Source of the DNA: Psychroserpens damuponensis
GTDB taxonomy: Bacteria > Bacteroidota > Bacteroidia > Flavobacteriales > Flavobacteriaceae
NCBI RefSeq assembly: GCF_000826655.1
Contig: NZ_JXJO01000004.1
Location: 1-64,000 of the forward strand
Direction of reading: 5' to 3'
Length of the DNA: 64,000 nucleotides
In this document: piece after piece, positions 29,235 through 39,300 of the stretch
Position numbering within the stretch: position 1 is the stretch's first letter
Layout of the letters: the number at the start of each line of letters is the position of its first letter
Notes under the pieces: generated by a model
What the model was told of the DNA's origin: nothing
The model's database searches: none
Seen by the model: only the letters and a program-made list of their open reading frames with translations
Made by a program: the position numbers and the translations under genes

Positions 29235-30563
29235 CTATCTCGCACCTTTCATGGCTTGCATCATCGCTTTTCCTTTACCACCTTGCATCATTTTCATCAT
29301 CTTGCTCATTTGGTTAAATTGCTTTAAAAGCTGGTTCACCTCTTGAACTGAAGTTCCAGATCCTTTACCAATACGTTTTTTTCTACTGGCATTAATTAAT
29401 GCAGGTGTAGCACGTTCGGCAGGCGTCATAGAATGAATAATAGCTTCAATACCTTTAAAGGCATCATCATCGATATCAACATCTTTCATCATTTTTCCTG
29501 CTCCAGGAATCATACCGATTAGATCTTTCATGTTACCCATTTTCTTGATTTGCTGTATTTGCTTCAAGAAATCGTCAAAACCAAACTGGTTCTTCGCAAT
29601 TTTTTTCTGGATTTTACGAGCTTCCTCTTCATCATATTGTTCTTGGGCTCTTTCAACAAGAGACACCACATCACCCATTCCTAAAATACGATCTGCCATA
29701 CGTGACGGATAGAACACATCAATAGCTTCCATCTTCTCACCTGTACCAATAAATTTAATTGGTTTATTTACAACAGATTTAATAGAAATTGCTGCTCCAC
29801 CTCGTGTATCACCATCGAGTTTAGTTAGGATAACACCATCAAAATTTAAAATATCATTAAAGGCTTTTGCCGTATTTACAGCATCTTGACCTGTCATAGA
29901 ATCTACAACAAATAACGTCTCTTGCGGCTGGATGGCTTTATGAATATTTGAAATTTCAGTCATCATCGCCTCATCAACGGCTAAACGACCAGCTGTATCA
30001 ATAATAACAACGTTATGACCATTTTGTTTTGCATGCGCTATACCAGCTTGAGCAATGGCCACAGGATCATTATTCCCTTTATCACTATACACCTCAATTT
30101 TTAATTGATCTCCTACAACATGTAATTGATCAATCGCAGCAGGACGATACACATCACAAGCTACCAATAAAGGTTTTTTAGTTTTCTTGTTTTTTAAGTA
30201 ATTGGCTAATTTACCAGAGAACGTTGTTTTACCAGAACCCTGTAAACCAGACATTAATATAACACTTGGGTTGCCAGACAGGTTGATACCTTCGGCATCG
30301 CCACCCATTAATTCAGTTAGCTCATCTTTAACAAGTTTCACCATTAATTGTCCTGGCTGTAAACTCGTCAATACGTCTTGACCTAATGCTTTTTCCTTTA
30401 CTCTGTTAGTAAATTCTTTTGCAATTTTAAAGTTAACATCGGCATCTAAAAGTGCTCTACGAACTTCTTTTAAGGTTTCTGCTACGTTTACTTCTGTAAT
30501 GCTACCATGACCTTTTAGTACGTGTAACGCTTTATCTAACTTTTCACTTAAATTATTAAACAT
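29235..30563 (-). CDS. ffh: Signal recognition particle protein Ffh
   Basis: GTPase that, with SRP RNA and FtsY, targets nascent membrane proteins. I place the start at 30563 (MFNNLSEKLDKAL), giving 442 residues; the open frame reaches 30668, but the extra 35 residues are unlike Ffh. Seen: N domain, P loop in GLQGSGKTTFSGKLA, DVYRPAAIDQL, DTAGRL, TKLDGDTRGG, and a methionine-rich M domain with the RNA-binding block RIGKGSGTSVQEVN. The intact RNA-binding block implies an SRP RNA is encoded, but I did not recognise one in the window. Confidence 0.97.
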   Translation of the reverse strand: MFNNLSEKLDKALHVLKGHGSITEVNVAETLKEVRRALLDADVNFKIAKEFTNRVKEKALGQDVLTSLQPGQLMVKLVKDELTELMGGDAEGINLSGNPSVILMSGLQGSGKTTFSGKLANYLKNKKTKKPLLVACDVYRPAAIDQLHVVGDQLKIEVYSDKGNNDPVAIAQAGIAHAKQNGHNVVIIDTAGRLAVDEAMMTEISNIHKAIQPQETLFVVDSMTGQDAVNTAKAFNDILNFDGVILTKLDGDTRGGAAISIKSVVNKPIKFIGTGEKMEAIDVFYPSRMADRILGMGDVVSLVERAQEQYDEEEARKIQKKIAKNQFGFDDFLKQIQQIKKMGNMKDLIGMIPGAGKMMKDVDIDDDAFKGIEAIIHSMTPAERATPALINASRKKRIGKGSGTSVQEVNQLLKQFNQMSKMMKMMQGGKGKAMMQAMKGAR

Positions 30564-30586
30564 ATTCTTGTTGAATTTTAAAGGCA

Positions 30587-30594
30587 CAAATTTA
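30587..30594 (-). promoter_or_regulatory. Candidate -7 promoter box for ffh
   Basis: The minus strand reads TAAATTTG (TAnnTTTG), 23 bases before the ffh ATG and downstream of the terminator at 30641-30676, so ffh would be transcribed from its own promoter. Confidence 0.5.
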
Positions 30595-30640
30595 GCAATT
30601 TGTGATGTATTTATGAAGTGCATTTGAAGAAATAAAACAC

Positions 30641-30676
30641 AAAAAAAAAGGATTGCTATGACCAACAATCCTTTTT
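30641..30676 (-). terminator. Terminator between divergent ffh and sigma-factor genes
   Basis: Stem AAAAAGGATTG / CAATCCTTTTT with a 10-base loop. The minus strand ends in nine T, the plus strand in five T. It lies upstream of both neighbouring genes, so it does not terminate either of them. Confidence 0.85.
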
Positions 30677-30796
30677 AACCAACTAAAAACTAAAACTAAC
30701 TGTTAAGTTTACTTAACGATCACTTATATTTCTTATAAAACAATTAAAAAGATAAAACTCCTACTAATTACTTCGGAAATCTTAAAAACTAAAATA
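30641..30796 (-). ncRNA. Candidate small RNA upstream of ffh
   Basis: On the minus strand a TTG/TACTTTTG promoter (30802-30830) is followed about 155 nt later by a strong terminator. The transcribed stretch has no sizeable ORF. It contains a perfect palindrome GTTAAGT-AA-ACTTAAC (30702-30717) and one TTCCGAAG. It lacks the GGAAG-type tetraloop region of SRP RNA that I would expect, so I do not call it ffs. The existence of the RNA is inferred from its signals only. Confidence 0.4.
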
Positions 30797-30801
30797 ACCA
30801 C

Positions 30802-30830
30802 CAAAAGTATTGACATCCTGATATTTACAA
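30802..30830 (-). promoter_or_regulatory. Complete candidate promoter (-33 and -7) for the small RNA
   Basis: The minus strand reads TTG, 18 bases, TACTTTTG: both Bacteroidota promoter elements at normal spacing. It is one of the few in the window where the -33 box is also clear. Confidence 0.55.
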
Positions 30831-30908
30831 CACAAGAAGCGTTCTCCCTTGAGATTTCATTTCAAATTCGATTTCATTTTCCTAACTTAGCCACAACCAA
30901 AAACACAA

Positions 30909-31424
30909 ATGTCAAAACCACTTAAGGACCATATTTGCGAGGAACGACTGTTCTCGTCAATTTTTAGAAAATATTCTAAAGACCTTCATGATTTTCTATA
31001 TTACAAATTTGGTAATCACTTAAATCCGCAAGATAAAATGCAAGAAGCATTTGTGAAGTTATGGGAAAATTGTGCAAAAATACCTCAAACTAAAGCCAAA
31101 AGTTTTTTATTTACCACGGCTAATAACTTAATGCTAAATGAGTATGCACATCAAAAGGTCGTATTAAAACATCGCAAAATAATTCCAAAAAATAGCACGA
31201 ATATAAATCCAGAATTTCTACTTCAAGAAAAAGAATATAAACACAAATTAGAAAAAGCTATTGCTGGATTGACAGAAGCGCAACGCGTTGCTTTTTTAAT
31301 GAACAGAGTTGAAGGTAAACGGTTTAAGGAAATAGCTCAATTACTAGACATTTCAACAAAAGCAGTAGAAAAACGAATTTATGGAGCCTTAAAAAAGTTA
31401 CGTAAAGATATTGATGAGCTTTAA
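30909..31424 (+). CDS. ECF-type RNA polymerase sigma factor
   Basis: A 171-residue sigma-70 family protein of the ECF class. Region 2 includes FRKYSKDLHDFLYYKFG and QDKMQEAFVKLWEN. Region 4 has the helix-turn-helix LTEAQRVAFLMNRVEGKRFKEIAQ followed by STKAVEKRIYGALKKLRKD. It is followed by a FecR-type anti-sigma factor and a TonB receptor, the usual surface-signalling trio. The 148-bp gap before fecR may hold a promoter recognised by this sigma factor. Confidence 0.93.
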   Translation: MSKPLKDHICEERLFSSIFRKYSKDLHDFLYYKFGNHLNPQDKMQEAFVKLWENCAKIPQTKAKSFLFTTANNLMLNEYAHQKVVLKHRKIIPKNSTNINPEFLLQEKEYKHKLEKAIAGLTEAQRVAFLMNRVEGKRFKEIAQLLDISTKAVEKRIYGALKKLRKDIDEL

Positions 31425-31572
31425 AATGAATTAACAGTAGTTAGATTGCAGTTTCGCACTCTTGCAACCATAAAACAACCACAACTTCACAACGAATACT
31501 AAATACTCAATACAAAACACAAAAGGGTAGGAATTTTAAATAGTAAGCTGTTATATAGTTGAATAGAATACA

Positions 31573-32469
31573 ATGAACAAAGAAGACCTCATACAAAAAT
31601 GGTTAGATCATAACCTCAGCCCTACAGAACTTGAAGCTTTTAAACAGCTTGAAGACTACCCAAGTCTAATTAAATTAGACCAAGAACTAACTGGCTTTAA
31701 AGCTGATACAACAAATGAAGATGAAGCTCTAGAACAAGTTTGGCAATCTATTAATACAATAAAAAAGAAACCAAAACGACTATTAGCTACATTAACAAAA
31801 ATAGCAGCAATGTTGGTGGTTTGCTTTGGCATTTATTTTTACACCACAACTTTAGATACGACGTCCAACACCATTGCATCACAACAAAAATCAGTTATTT
31901 TACCAGATGCCTCTCAGGTTCAATTAAATGCGATGTCTACAATGACATTTAACACATCAAGTTGGGACGACAATCGTCATTTAACCTTAAATGGAGAAGC
32001 TTTTTTTAAGGTTGCTAAAGGAAAAAAATTCGCTGTAAAAACCACAATGGGAACCGTAACTGTTCTAGGTACACAATTTAATGTGAAGCAACGTAATAAC
32101 TTTTTTGAAGTTATTTGCTACGAAGGAAAAGTTGGCGTGACTTCCGAAGAAAAAAATACAACACTCCTTCCAGGAGATTCGTTTTTAATTATTGATGGGA
32201 AATATATTGCTACCGAAAAAGAAAATACACAACACCCTTCTTGGTTAGATCACAAAAGTACTTTTAAAAGTATACCTTACAGCAAGGTTATTGCTGAGTT
32301 TGAAAGACAATACAATGTGTCAATAGAATATAACACAATTAACACATCTCAACATTTTACTGGAAGTTTTATACATAATGATATTGAAATTGCCTTAAAA
32401 TCTATTACTTTACCTTTGCAATTAAAGTATAGTAAAACGGATAATATCATTAGCCTGAAACGTGAATAA
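31573..32469 (+). CDS. FecR-type anti-sigma factor
   Basis: A 298-residue single-pass inner-membrane protein. Cytoplasmic residues 1-70 would bind the sigma factor; the membrane helix is near residues 77-96 (IAAMLVVCFGIYFY). The periplasmic FecR domain includes VILPDASQVQLNA, LNGEAFFKVAK and VTVLGTQFNVKQ. The C-terminal STN-like/DUF4974 domain has IPYSKVIAEFERQYNVSIEY. The receptor gene starts 8 bp before its stop. A TTCCGAAG motif encodes SEE in the FecR domain. Confidence 0.93.
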   Translation: MNKEDLIQKWLDHNLSPTELEAFKQLEDYPSLIKLDQELTGFKADTTNEDEALEQVWQSINTIKKKPKRLLATLTKIAAMLVVCFGIYFYTTTLDTTSNTIASQQKSVILPDASQVQLNAMSTMTFNTSSWDDNRHLTLNGEAFFKVAKGKKFAVKTTMGTVTVLGTQFNVKQRNNFFEVICYEGKVGVTSEEKNTTLLPGDSFLIIDGKYIATEKENTQHPSWLDHKSTFKSIPYSKVIAEFERQYNVSIEYNTINTSQHFTGSFIHNDIEIALKSITLPLQLKYSKTDNIISLKRE

Positions 32470-34777
32470 AAAAAGTGTACGCTATCTTTTTATAATCTTG
32501 TTATTTTTAAGTTTGAATAGCACTTTTGCGCAATCAAATTTAAAAACAAAACTTCCGCTTGCAGAAATTCTTACGCAATTAGAATCTCGATTTAGCATCA
32601 ATTTCACCTTTTTAGATCAAACCATTGTTGATAAACATATTATTGTTCCCTCGGAAACTTTAACGCTTGAAGCCACATTAGAGTATTTAAAATCTGAAAC
32701 AAATCTCGATTTCATCGTCCTTAATGATACCAGCGTTGTCATTTCTAAACGCTCAAATCCATTTAGTAATTTTATCACTCAAAAGCTCGAAGAGGTCGTT
32801 ATAACCAACTTTTTAACCAAAGGCATTTCTAAACGAAGTGATGGTAAAATTAATATTAAAACTGAAGATTTCGGGATCCTTCCTGGACTTATAGAGCCCG
32901 ATGTTTTACAAAGTATCCAAGCCTTACCTGGAGTAATAAGTATTGATGAACGTGTATCTAATATCAATGTACGAGGAGGAACTCACGATCAAAACTTAAT
33001 ATTATGGGATGGCATTAAAATGTATCAATCTGGACATTTTTTTGGTTTAGTATCAGCTTTTAACCCGTATTTAACTCAAGAAGTTAATGTCTCAAAAAAT
33101 GGAACTAGTGCAAAATTTGGTGATGGTGTTTCTAGTGTTATAGATATGCAACTCTCAAATAGTTTGGATCAAGAGTTTAAAGCAGGAGCTGGTTTTAATC
33201 TTATAAATGCCGATGGTTTTGCTAAAGTTCCGCTAGATGACAATGCCGAAATTCAAATTTCTGCAAGGCGTTCAATAACCGATTTTATTTTTACACCAAC
33301 TTATGATCAATACCTGCAACGTGTGTTTCAGGATAGTGATTTTTCTAATCCGCAACAAGGCAATTCCGAAGTGATTTCAAACAACGAGCGCTTTTACTTT
33401 TATGATATTGCTACTAAATTTTTGTATGATATTACAGATCAAGATCAGTTTCGATTTAATTTTTTAACCATAAATAATAGATTAAGCTATGATCAACATG
33501 CCAATGATGATTTTGGAACTCCATTAAAAAACGAATTAGAACAAAGTAATTTTGCTACTGGATTTGAATATTTGAAATACTGGAATAGTAAAATCACAAC
33601 AACCGCTCAATTTCATTATACAAGTTACGACTTAAAAGCCACCAACTATAATATTGCAAATGACCAACGCACCAACCAAGATAATAAAGTAACCGATTTA
33701 GGGATAAAAATAAACGCAACAAATCATATCGATGATAATTTAAAACTACATGGTGGCTACCAATTTAGTGAAGTAATTATTAGCAATGTAGAAGATACCG
33801 AAAACCCAAACACCGAAGACTTTGTTAGAGAAGTTGTACGAACCCATTCTATTTATGGCGAAGCAGAATTCACCTCAGTTAATAAAAATACTTATGCAAG
33901 AATTGGTTTAAGAACTAACTTTATTGAGAAATTCTCAGAGTTTTTTACTGAACCACGATTATCTGTAAGTCATAAATTAAATAATGATTTTAGATTAGAG
34001 TTTTTATCCGAATTAAAAAGTCAAACCACATCTCAAATTATAGACTTACAAAATGATTTTCTAGGGATTGAAAAACGACGATGGATTTTATCTAACAACG
34101 ACAATATCCCAATTATTAAAAGTGCTCAAGCAGCAGCTGGTATTCATTACAACAAAAATAAATTACTAATAAGTATAGAAGCCTTTATAAAGGATGTAGA
34201 AGGTATTACAACTCAAAGTCAAGGGTTTCAAAATCAGTTTCAATTTGTTGAGGAGATTGGCAAATATCAAGTTAAAGGTATTGACTTTTTAATCAATAAA
34301 CAGTTTGATTATTTCAGCACATGGTTAAGTTATTCTTTTAGTAAAAACGATTATATTTTTGATAATTTAAATGCAGGTAATCCGTTTCCAAATAATATTG
34401 ATGTACGTCATGCTGTGACCTTTGCAAGCACTTATGATTTAGATAATTTAAAATTTGCTTTCGGGTTTAATTGGCACTCTGGCAGACCACAAACCATTCC
34501 TTTAGAAACTCAAAATCAATCAACTACACAAATTGATTATGGGACACCAAACAGGTCGCGATTAAGTGATTATTTTAGAACAGACATCTCTGCAACTTAT
34601 AAGCTAAAATTCACCAATAAATTAGATGCATCAATTGGAGCCTCTATCTGGAACCTCTTTGATAGACAAAACATTATCAACACATATTATATAGAAAACA
34701 CTGATGGTGACATCATTTCTATAGATAATTTATCTTTAGGTATAACACCAAATATTAGCTTTAGATTACGTTTTTAA
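32462..34777 (+). CDS. TonB-dependent receptor with N-terminal STN signalling domain
   Basis: A 771-residue outer-membrane receptor. The start is GTG at 32462, overlapping fecR by 8 bp. A signal peptide ends near STFAQ. The STN domain (about 35-100) would contact the FecR partner. The plug has LQSIQALPGV, INVRGGTHDQNLILWDGI and GVSSVIDMQLS. The barrel ends in the usual aromatic residue (SFRLRF). No SusD-like gene follows, so glycan uptake of the SusCD type is unlikely. The ligand is unknown. Confidence 0.92.
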   Translation: MNKKSVRYLFIILLFLSLNSTFAQSNLKTKLPLAEILTQLESRFSINFTFLDQTIVDKHIIVPSETLTLEATLEYLKSETNLDFIVLNDTSVVISKRSNPFSNFITQKLEEVVITNFLTKGISKRSDGKINIKTEDFGILPGLIEPDVLQSIQALPGVISIDERVSNINVRGGTHDQNLILWDGIKMYQSGHFFGLVSAFNPYLTQEVNVSKNGTSAKFGDGVSSVIDMQLSNSLDQEFKAGAGFNLINADGFAKVPLDDNAEIQISARRSITDFIFTPTYDQYLQRVFQDSDFSNPQQGNSEVISNNERFYFYDIATKFLYDITDQDQFRFNFLTINNRLSYDQHANDDFGTPLKNELEQSNFATGFEYLKYWNSKITTTAQFHYTSYDLKATNYNIANDQRTNQDNKVTDLGIKINATNHIDDNLKLHGGYQFSEVIISNVEDTENPNTEDFVREVVRTHSIYGEAEFTSVNKNTYARIGLRTNFIEKFSEFFTEPRLSVSHKLNNDFRLEFLSELKSQTTSQIIDLQNDFLGIEKRRWILSNNDNIPIIKSAQAAAGIHYNKNKLLISIEAFIKDVEGITTQSQGFQNQFQFVEEIGKYQVKGIDFLINKQFDYFSTWLSYSFSKNDYIFDNLNAGNPFPNNIDVRHAVTFASTYDLDNLKFAFGFNWHSGRPQTIPLETQNQSTTQIDYGTPNRSRLSDYFRTDISATYKLKFTNKLDASIGASIWNLFDRQNIINTYYIENTDGDIISIDNLSLGITPNISFRLRF

Positions 34778-34787
34778 AACAGCGCTC

Positions 34788-35333
34788 ATGACGACACAAG
34801 ATTTATACAAATTACGCTTTCCAATTGGCGAATTTAAAAAGCCAAATTGTATATCTTCTGAAACGATACATATATGGATTTCAGATATTGAGCATTTCCC
34901 TTCGGAAATTGAAAAAATCACAAAAAATCTATCCACAAATAGTTTAAATTGGCAATACAGACCAGAAGGCTGGAACATCAAACAAGTGGTGCATCATTGT
35001 GCAGATAGCCATATGAATTCTATAATAAGATTTAAATTAGCGCTCACCGAAGATGATCCCATCATAAAACCGTACTTTGAAGATCGTTGGGCACATCTTA
35101 TCGATGGTAACGATGACAATATAGACCATAGTTTAAATTTATTAAAAGGGCTACATGCTAAACTAGGTCAATTATTAAAGCACATTTCTAAAGAAGAACT
35201 CTCAAGAGAATTTATACATCCTGAGCATGGGAAACGCTTTAGAATCGATGAAACTATTGGCATTTATGCTTGGCATAGCAATCATCATTTAGCACATGTG
35301 AAACAAGCAATTGCTCATAAAGGTCAATTTTAA
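34788..35333 (+). CDS. DinB/YfiT family protein (putative metal-dependent hydrolase or bacillithiol transferase)
   Basis: A 181-residue four-helix protein. The family's metal-site histidines are visible in VVHHCADSHMNS and in WHSNHHLAHVKQA. Also typical are RPEGWNIKQ and the C-terminal helix. YfiT from Bacillus is annotated as a metal-dependent hydrolase, and related proteins transfer low-molecular-weight thiols; which applies here is unclear. It starts 10 bp after the TonB receptor and may belong to that operon. Its 3' end overlaps the convergent LpxR-like gene by 4 bp. Confidence 0.88.
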   Translation: MTTQDLYKLRFPIGEFKKPNCISSETIHIWISDIEHFPSEIEKITKNLSTNSLNWQYRPEGWNIKQVVHHCADSHMNSIIRFKLALTEDDPIIKPYFEDRWAHLIDGNDDNIDHSLNLLKGLHAKLGQLLKHISKEELSREFIHPEHGKRFRIDETIGIYAWHSNHHLAHVKQAIAHKGQF

Positions 35334-36292
35334 AACGTAAATCCAATACGAATTCCACCCCATTTTGCAGTATCTCCAGAGCTAAATTCTTTTGTAATAC
35401 TAGAACGTGTGTATTCAAAATAAAGAGTTTTGGTGTGTATAATTACACCATAATTAAACTGAAATGTAAAACGTTCAATAGCGTTAGATGAAATTGTATA
35501 CGCACTTTTTCTATTCCATACACCACCTTGCAAAGTCGCATCATAACCTACAACATTAAAAATGGGTTGCGCATACGTGTAGATTTGAAAATTTTTCTTT
35601 TTTTCTTCGGAATTAAATGAATTATTAAACTTTCCGAAGATCACATTAGACCCAACCGAAGCGTTTGTAAACAAAGTTCCTATATTTAGATTAGATTGAA
35701 CTTGCATCGCAATCATATTGCTAAAATTTAATAACTGTTTTTCAATTCCTACGTTATAATTTAGAACCAGGTCATTTTTAATTTGATGTTTCCAACCTAG
35801 AGGAATGGTATTACCTGTAGCTTCATGAATTCCGACTTGCATTTCCTCACCAAAAGCTCCAGGACCAATTAAACCTAAATTTAAAGACGAATGCAGCCTT
35901 AGTTTTTTATCTGTACTCCTACCAATCACAGCGCTTTTAATCATAATTGCTGCTGCAAAAGGACGATCTCCAAATTGAATATCTGGCAGTTCATATTCAT
36001 CTGGAGTAAAACCAATATGCTCAATTGCTAATCCATATTTTATAGTAAAGTCTTTTGGTTTAATTAAAATTGAATTTACAGGATTCTTTATAAAAAAAGG
36101 AGATATAAACTCTAAGCTATAGCCTTGTGTATAATTTTTATCACTTGATGCAAAATAATCATTGTCGTAATTAAATCTAAAATAACGATCACTATCCAAA
36201 TCCCTATAAGACACAAGGTTATCAATTTTTTGACCGTATGCACTATTTATAAACAGTACCCAAAACATAATAAAGCTAAGTTTTTTCATCAT
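35330..36292 (-). CDS. LpxR-like lipid A deacylase family protein
   Basis: A 320-residue outer-membrane protein (DUF2219/LpxR family). A signal peptide of about 20 residues ends in AYGQ. Family features seen: the N-terminal YDNDYF block, corresponding to the catalytic Asn-Asp of LpxR, KNYTQGYSLEF, FGDRPFAAAI, and the conserved His in GIHEATGNTIPLGWKHQ. It ends in Phe, as outer-membrane barrels do. In Salmonella LpxR removes the 3'-acyloxyacyl chain of lipid A; activity in this organism is inference. Two TTCCGAAG-type motifs lie in the gene. Confidence 0.85.
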   Translation of the reverse strand: MMKKLSFIMFWVLFINSAYGQKIDNLVSYRDLDSDRYFRFNYDNDYFASSDKNYTQGYSLEFISPFFIKNPVNSILIKPKDFTIKYGLAIEHIGFTPDEYELPDIQFGDRPFAAAIMIKSAVIGRSTDKKLRLHSSLNLGLIGPGAFGEEMQVGIHEATGNTIPLGWKHQIKNDLVLNYNVGIEKQLLNFSNMIAMQVQSNLNIGTLFTNASVGSNVIFGKFNNSFNSEEKKKNFQIYTYAQPIFNVVGYDATLQGGVWNRKSAYTISSNAIERFTFQFNYGVIIHTKTLYFEYTRSSITKEFSSGDTAKWGGIRIGFTF

Positions 36293-36336
36293 AAATATTT
36301 ACGTTATTAACCAAACATCAGTTTTATGATATACAT

Positions 36337-36366
36337 AAAAAAGAGAGCCACCTTTCGGTAGCTCTC
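36337..36366 (-). terminator. Terminator of the giant beta-helix gene
   Basis: Stem GAGAGCCACC / GGTAGCTCTC with one C/A mismatch, loop TTTC, followed by six T on the minus strand. It lies 32 bp past the stop. Confidence 0.9.
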
Positions 36367-36397
36367 AAACAAAATTTAGCTAGTGAGGACTAAGCCA

Positions 36398-39300
36398 CTA
36401 TTCTAAAATAAGTTTATGTGTCACAGAACTATTATCTGAAGTTAAATTCAAAATATAAAGTCCTGAAGCCATACCATTTATATCAATTGTATTTAATCCT
36501 GTATTTAAAGTTGTTTCTTTTACAAGTTGCCCTGTAATAGAAATTACTTTTAGGTTTATGTTTCCTGAGATATTATTTCCAATTTCAATATTGAAAACTC
36601 CTTTTGAAGGATTAGGATATACACTTAAGACATCTGTTTCATTAAAATCATTAACTGATAATGCAACTTGAGCTTCGTAGGCTCCAATGTCACGAGACAT
36701 ACCAAATACAGCTTGACCAATTTGATCTGTAAACGTATCTAAAGAATCACCAGCATCAAATGCAGGAGAACCATCAAGTAATTGGTGCGTCATTGTTGTA
36801 CCTCCATTATTTTGTAACGGTCCAACAACAGGATCAACACCTACAATATCATTAGTCTGTGCTGTGAATATTGCTAAATCGTCTGTACCAATTAAATTAT
36901 AATCGTTAGAGGTCAATGTTCCTGAAACATCAGTTCCAGAAGCAGCCGTATTTAAAGCGACAATAGTATTTTTAATACTTACTTCATTAACAGCATCAAT
37001 ACCTCCAGCTACTCCTGTAGAAGAATTCATCACAACTGTCACAGCATTTAAATCAAGACTAGCACCATTATTAGTTAATCCACCTCCTGATATAGTTGCA
37101 GAATTACTAGAAATTGTACTTGTCATTACAGTGGTGATAGCACCAGAGTTATTGTAGATTCCTCCACCTTCTCCAGCAGTATTATTATCTATTGTAGAGG
37201 TAGCTACATTCATTACAGTTCCATTTTGGTTCCATAATCCGCCTCCTTCATTTGCAGCAGCATTACCTGTGATTGTACTTGTAGAGATAGTAACTGTACC
37301 TGAAGTTCCAGTAACATGTAATCCACCACCATTTCCAGGTGCTGGAGTTCCTGCTCCTCCATTAACATCATTACCACTCATTACAGAATTTGTAAATGTT
37401 AAAGTTCCATCAATGATTTCTATTGCTCCACCAGCTCTATTTGCTGAGTTAGAATCAAAAATAGAATTTGTAACCGTTACATCACCAGCAGTACTTAACA
37501 ATCCACCACCAGAAGCTGAAGCTCCATTAGATATATTGTTAGAAATTACGGTTCCGTTTGATACATTTAAAGTTCCACCATTATTAAATACTCCTGCTCC
37601 TCCACGATTTGCATCTGGACCTTGAGCGATATTTGAATCTATAGTTACAGCATCTAATGTCATAACACCAGCACCATTCCATAAACCACCACCTTCTCTT
37701 GCTGCAGTATTACCATTTACCATACCTCCAGTAATAACAGAATCACCAGGTCCTGTTATATGTAAACCTCCTCCATTTCCTGGAGCAGCACCTGTAGTGT
37801 TATTAAGAAGATTAGTATTTGTTATTGTTAAAATACTTCCAGAGATTGAATTTTCTTCAATAGCTCCACCTGCTCTAACAGATGAGTTATTGCTTATTTC
37901 AGAATCCATAACAGTTAGTGTTCCCATATCATTTAAGATTCCACCACCTGATCCCAAAGCACCTGCAGCATCATTATTACTAATTACTGTACCGTTTTGA
38001 ACAATTACTATTCCTTCAGCGTTGAAGATACCTCCTCCACCTTCGTTTGCCATTGCTCCGTTTGCGGTATTGTTATCAATAGTTACATTATCAACTGTCA
38101 TAGTACCAGCTTCATTCCATAATCCACCACCTTCTAAAGCAGCAATGTTTCCATTTACTGTTCCTCCAGTTATTGTAGAATTTCCAGGGCCTGTCATATG
38201 CAATCCACCACCATTTCCTGGCGCACTACCTGTTGTATTGTTATCTAAAGTAACATTAGTAAGTGTTATTGTACCTACTCCATTAGACGAGTTATCTTCA
38301 ATACCTCCTCCTGCTCTATTAGAAGAGTTTCCAGAAATTTCAGAATCTGAAACTGTTACAGATCCACCATCTACATTTTGAATTCCGCCACCAGAACCTG
38401 AAGTACCATCAGCTAAATTACTTGTAATTAATACACCATTTTGAATGATTAGTGTACCACCATTATTAAAGATTCCTGCTCCTCCATTATCGGCATCATC
38501 ACCACTTGCTGTGTTGTTTTCTAGAGTTGAACTGTCTATAGTCATTGTTCCAGAACCATTCCATAATCCACCACCTTCTGAAGCAGCAGTATTACCGTTT
38601 GTAGTTCCTCCTGTAACATTAACTATACTGTTTCCACTTACATGTAATCCACCACCATTTCCTGGTGCACCTGGTCCAGTAACTACTCCAGCATCATTAG
38701 AATCTAAAGTCACATTGGTAAGCATTACTGCTCCACCTCCATTAGTTTCTATTCCTCCACCTGCACGATTTGCTTGATTATCCATAATAGTGGCACCATT
38801 TGCAGTTAAAGTACCTGCAGCATTTAAAATACCACCACCTGTTGATTGAGCACCATTTGCACTATTATTAGTAATTGAAGTTGCTCCTGAAATATCAAGT
38901 GTACCACCTTCATTAAAAATTCCACCACCACCTGCAGCACCTGCAACTGTATCGTCATTACCTGACGCTATATTTCCATCAATTGTATGATCAATAATTG
39001 TCATCAAACCAGATCCATTCCACAGACCTCCACCTTCATTAGCAGCAGTATTTCCATTTGTTGTTCCTCCTGAAATTGTAGCATTACCAGGACCTGTTAT
39101 ATGTAAACCACCACCATTTCCTGGTGCACTTCCTGTTGAATTATTATTTAAAGTAACATTTGTGAAAATTAACGTACCTGATGCCATCGTAGAATTATCT
39201 TCAATTCCACCACCTGCTCGGTTAGCCGTATTTCCTGAAATTGTAGTGTTAGAAACAGTAACATTTCCTCCTGATACATTTTGAATACCACCTCCAGAAC

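Noticed and set aside
30564-30668. N-terminal extension of Ffh by 35 residues
   Set aside because: The extension is hydrophobic and unlike Ffh, and it overlaps a candidate promoter. The start at 30563 matches the family.
30641-30796. SRP RNA (ffs) next to ffh
   Set aside because: The candidate lacks the conserved GGAAG-type apical region and pairing expected of bacterial SRP RNA. I kept it only as an unnamed small RNA.
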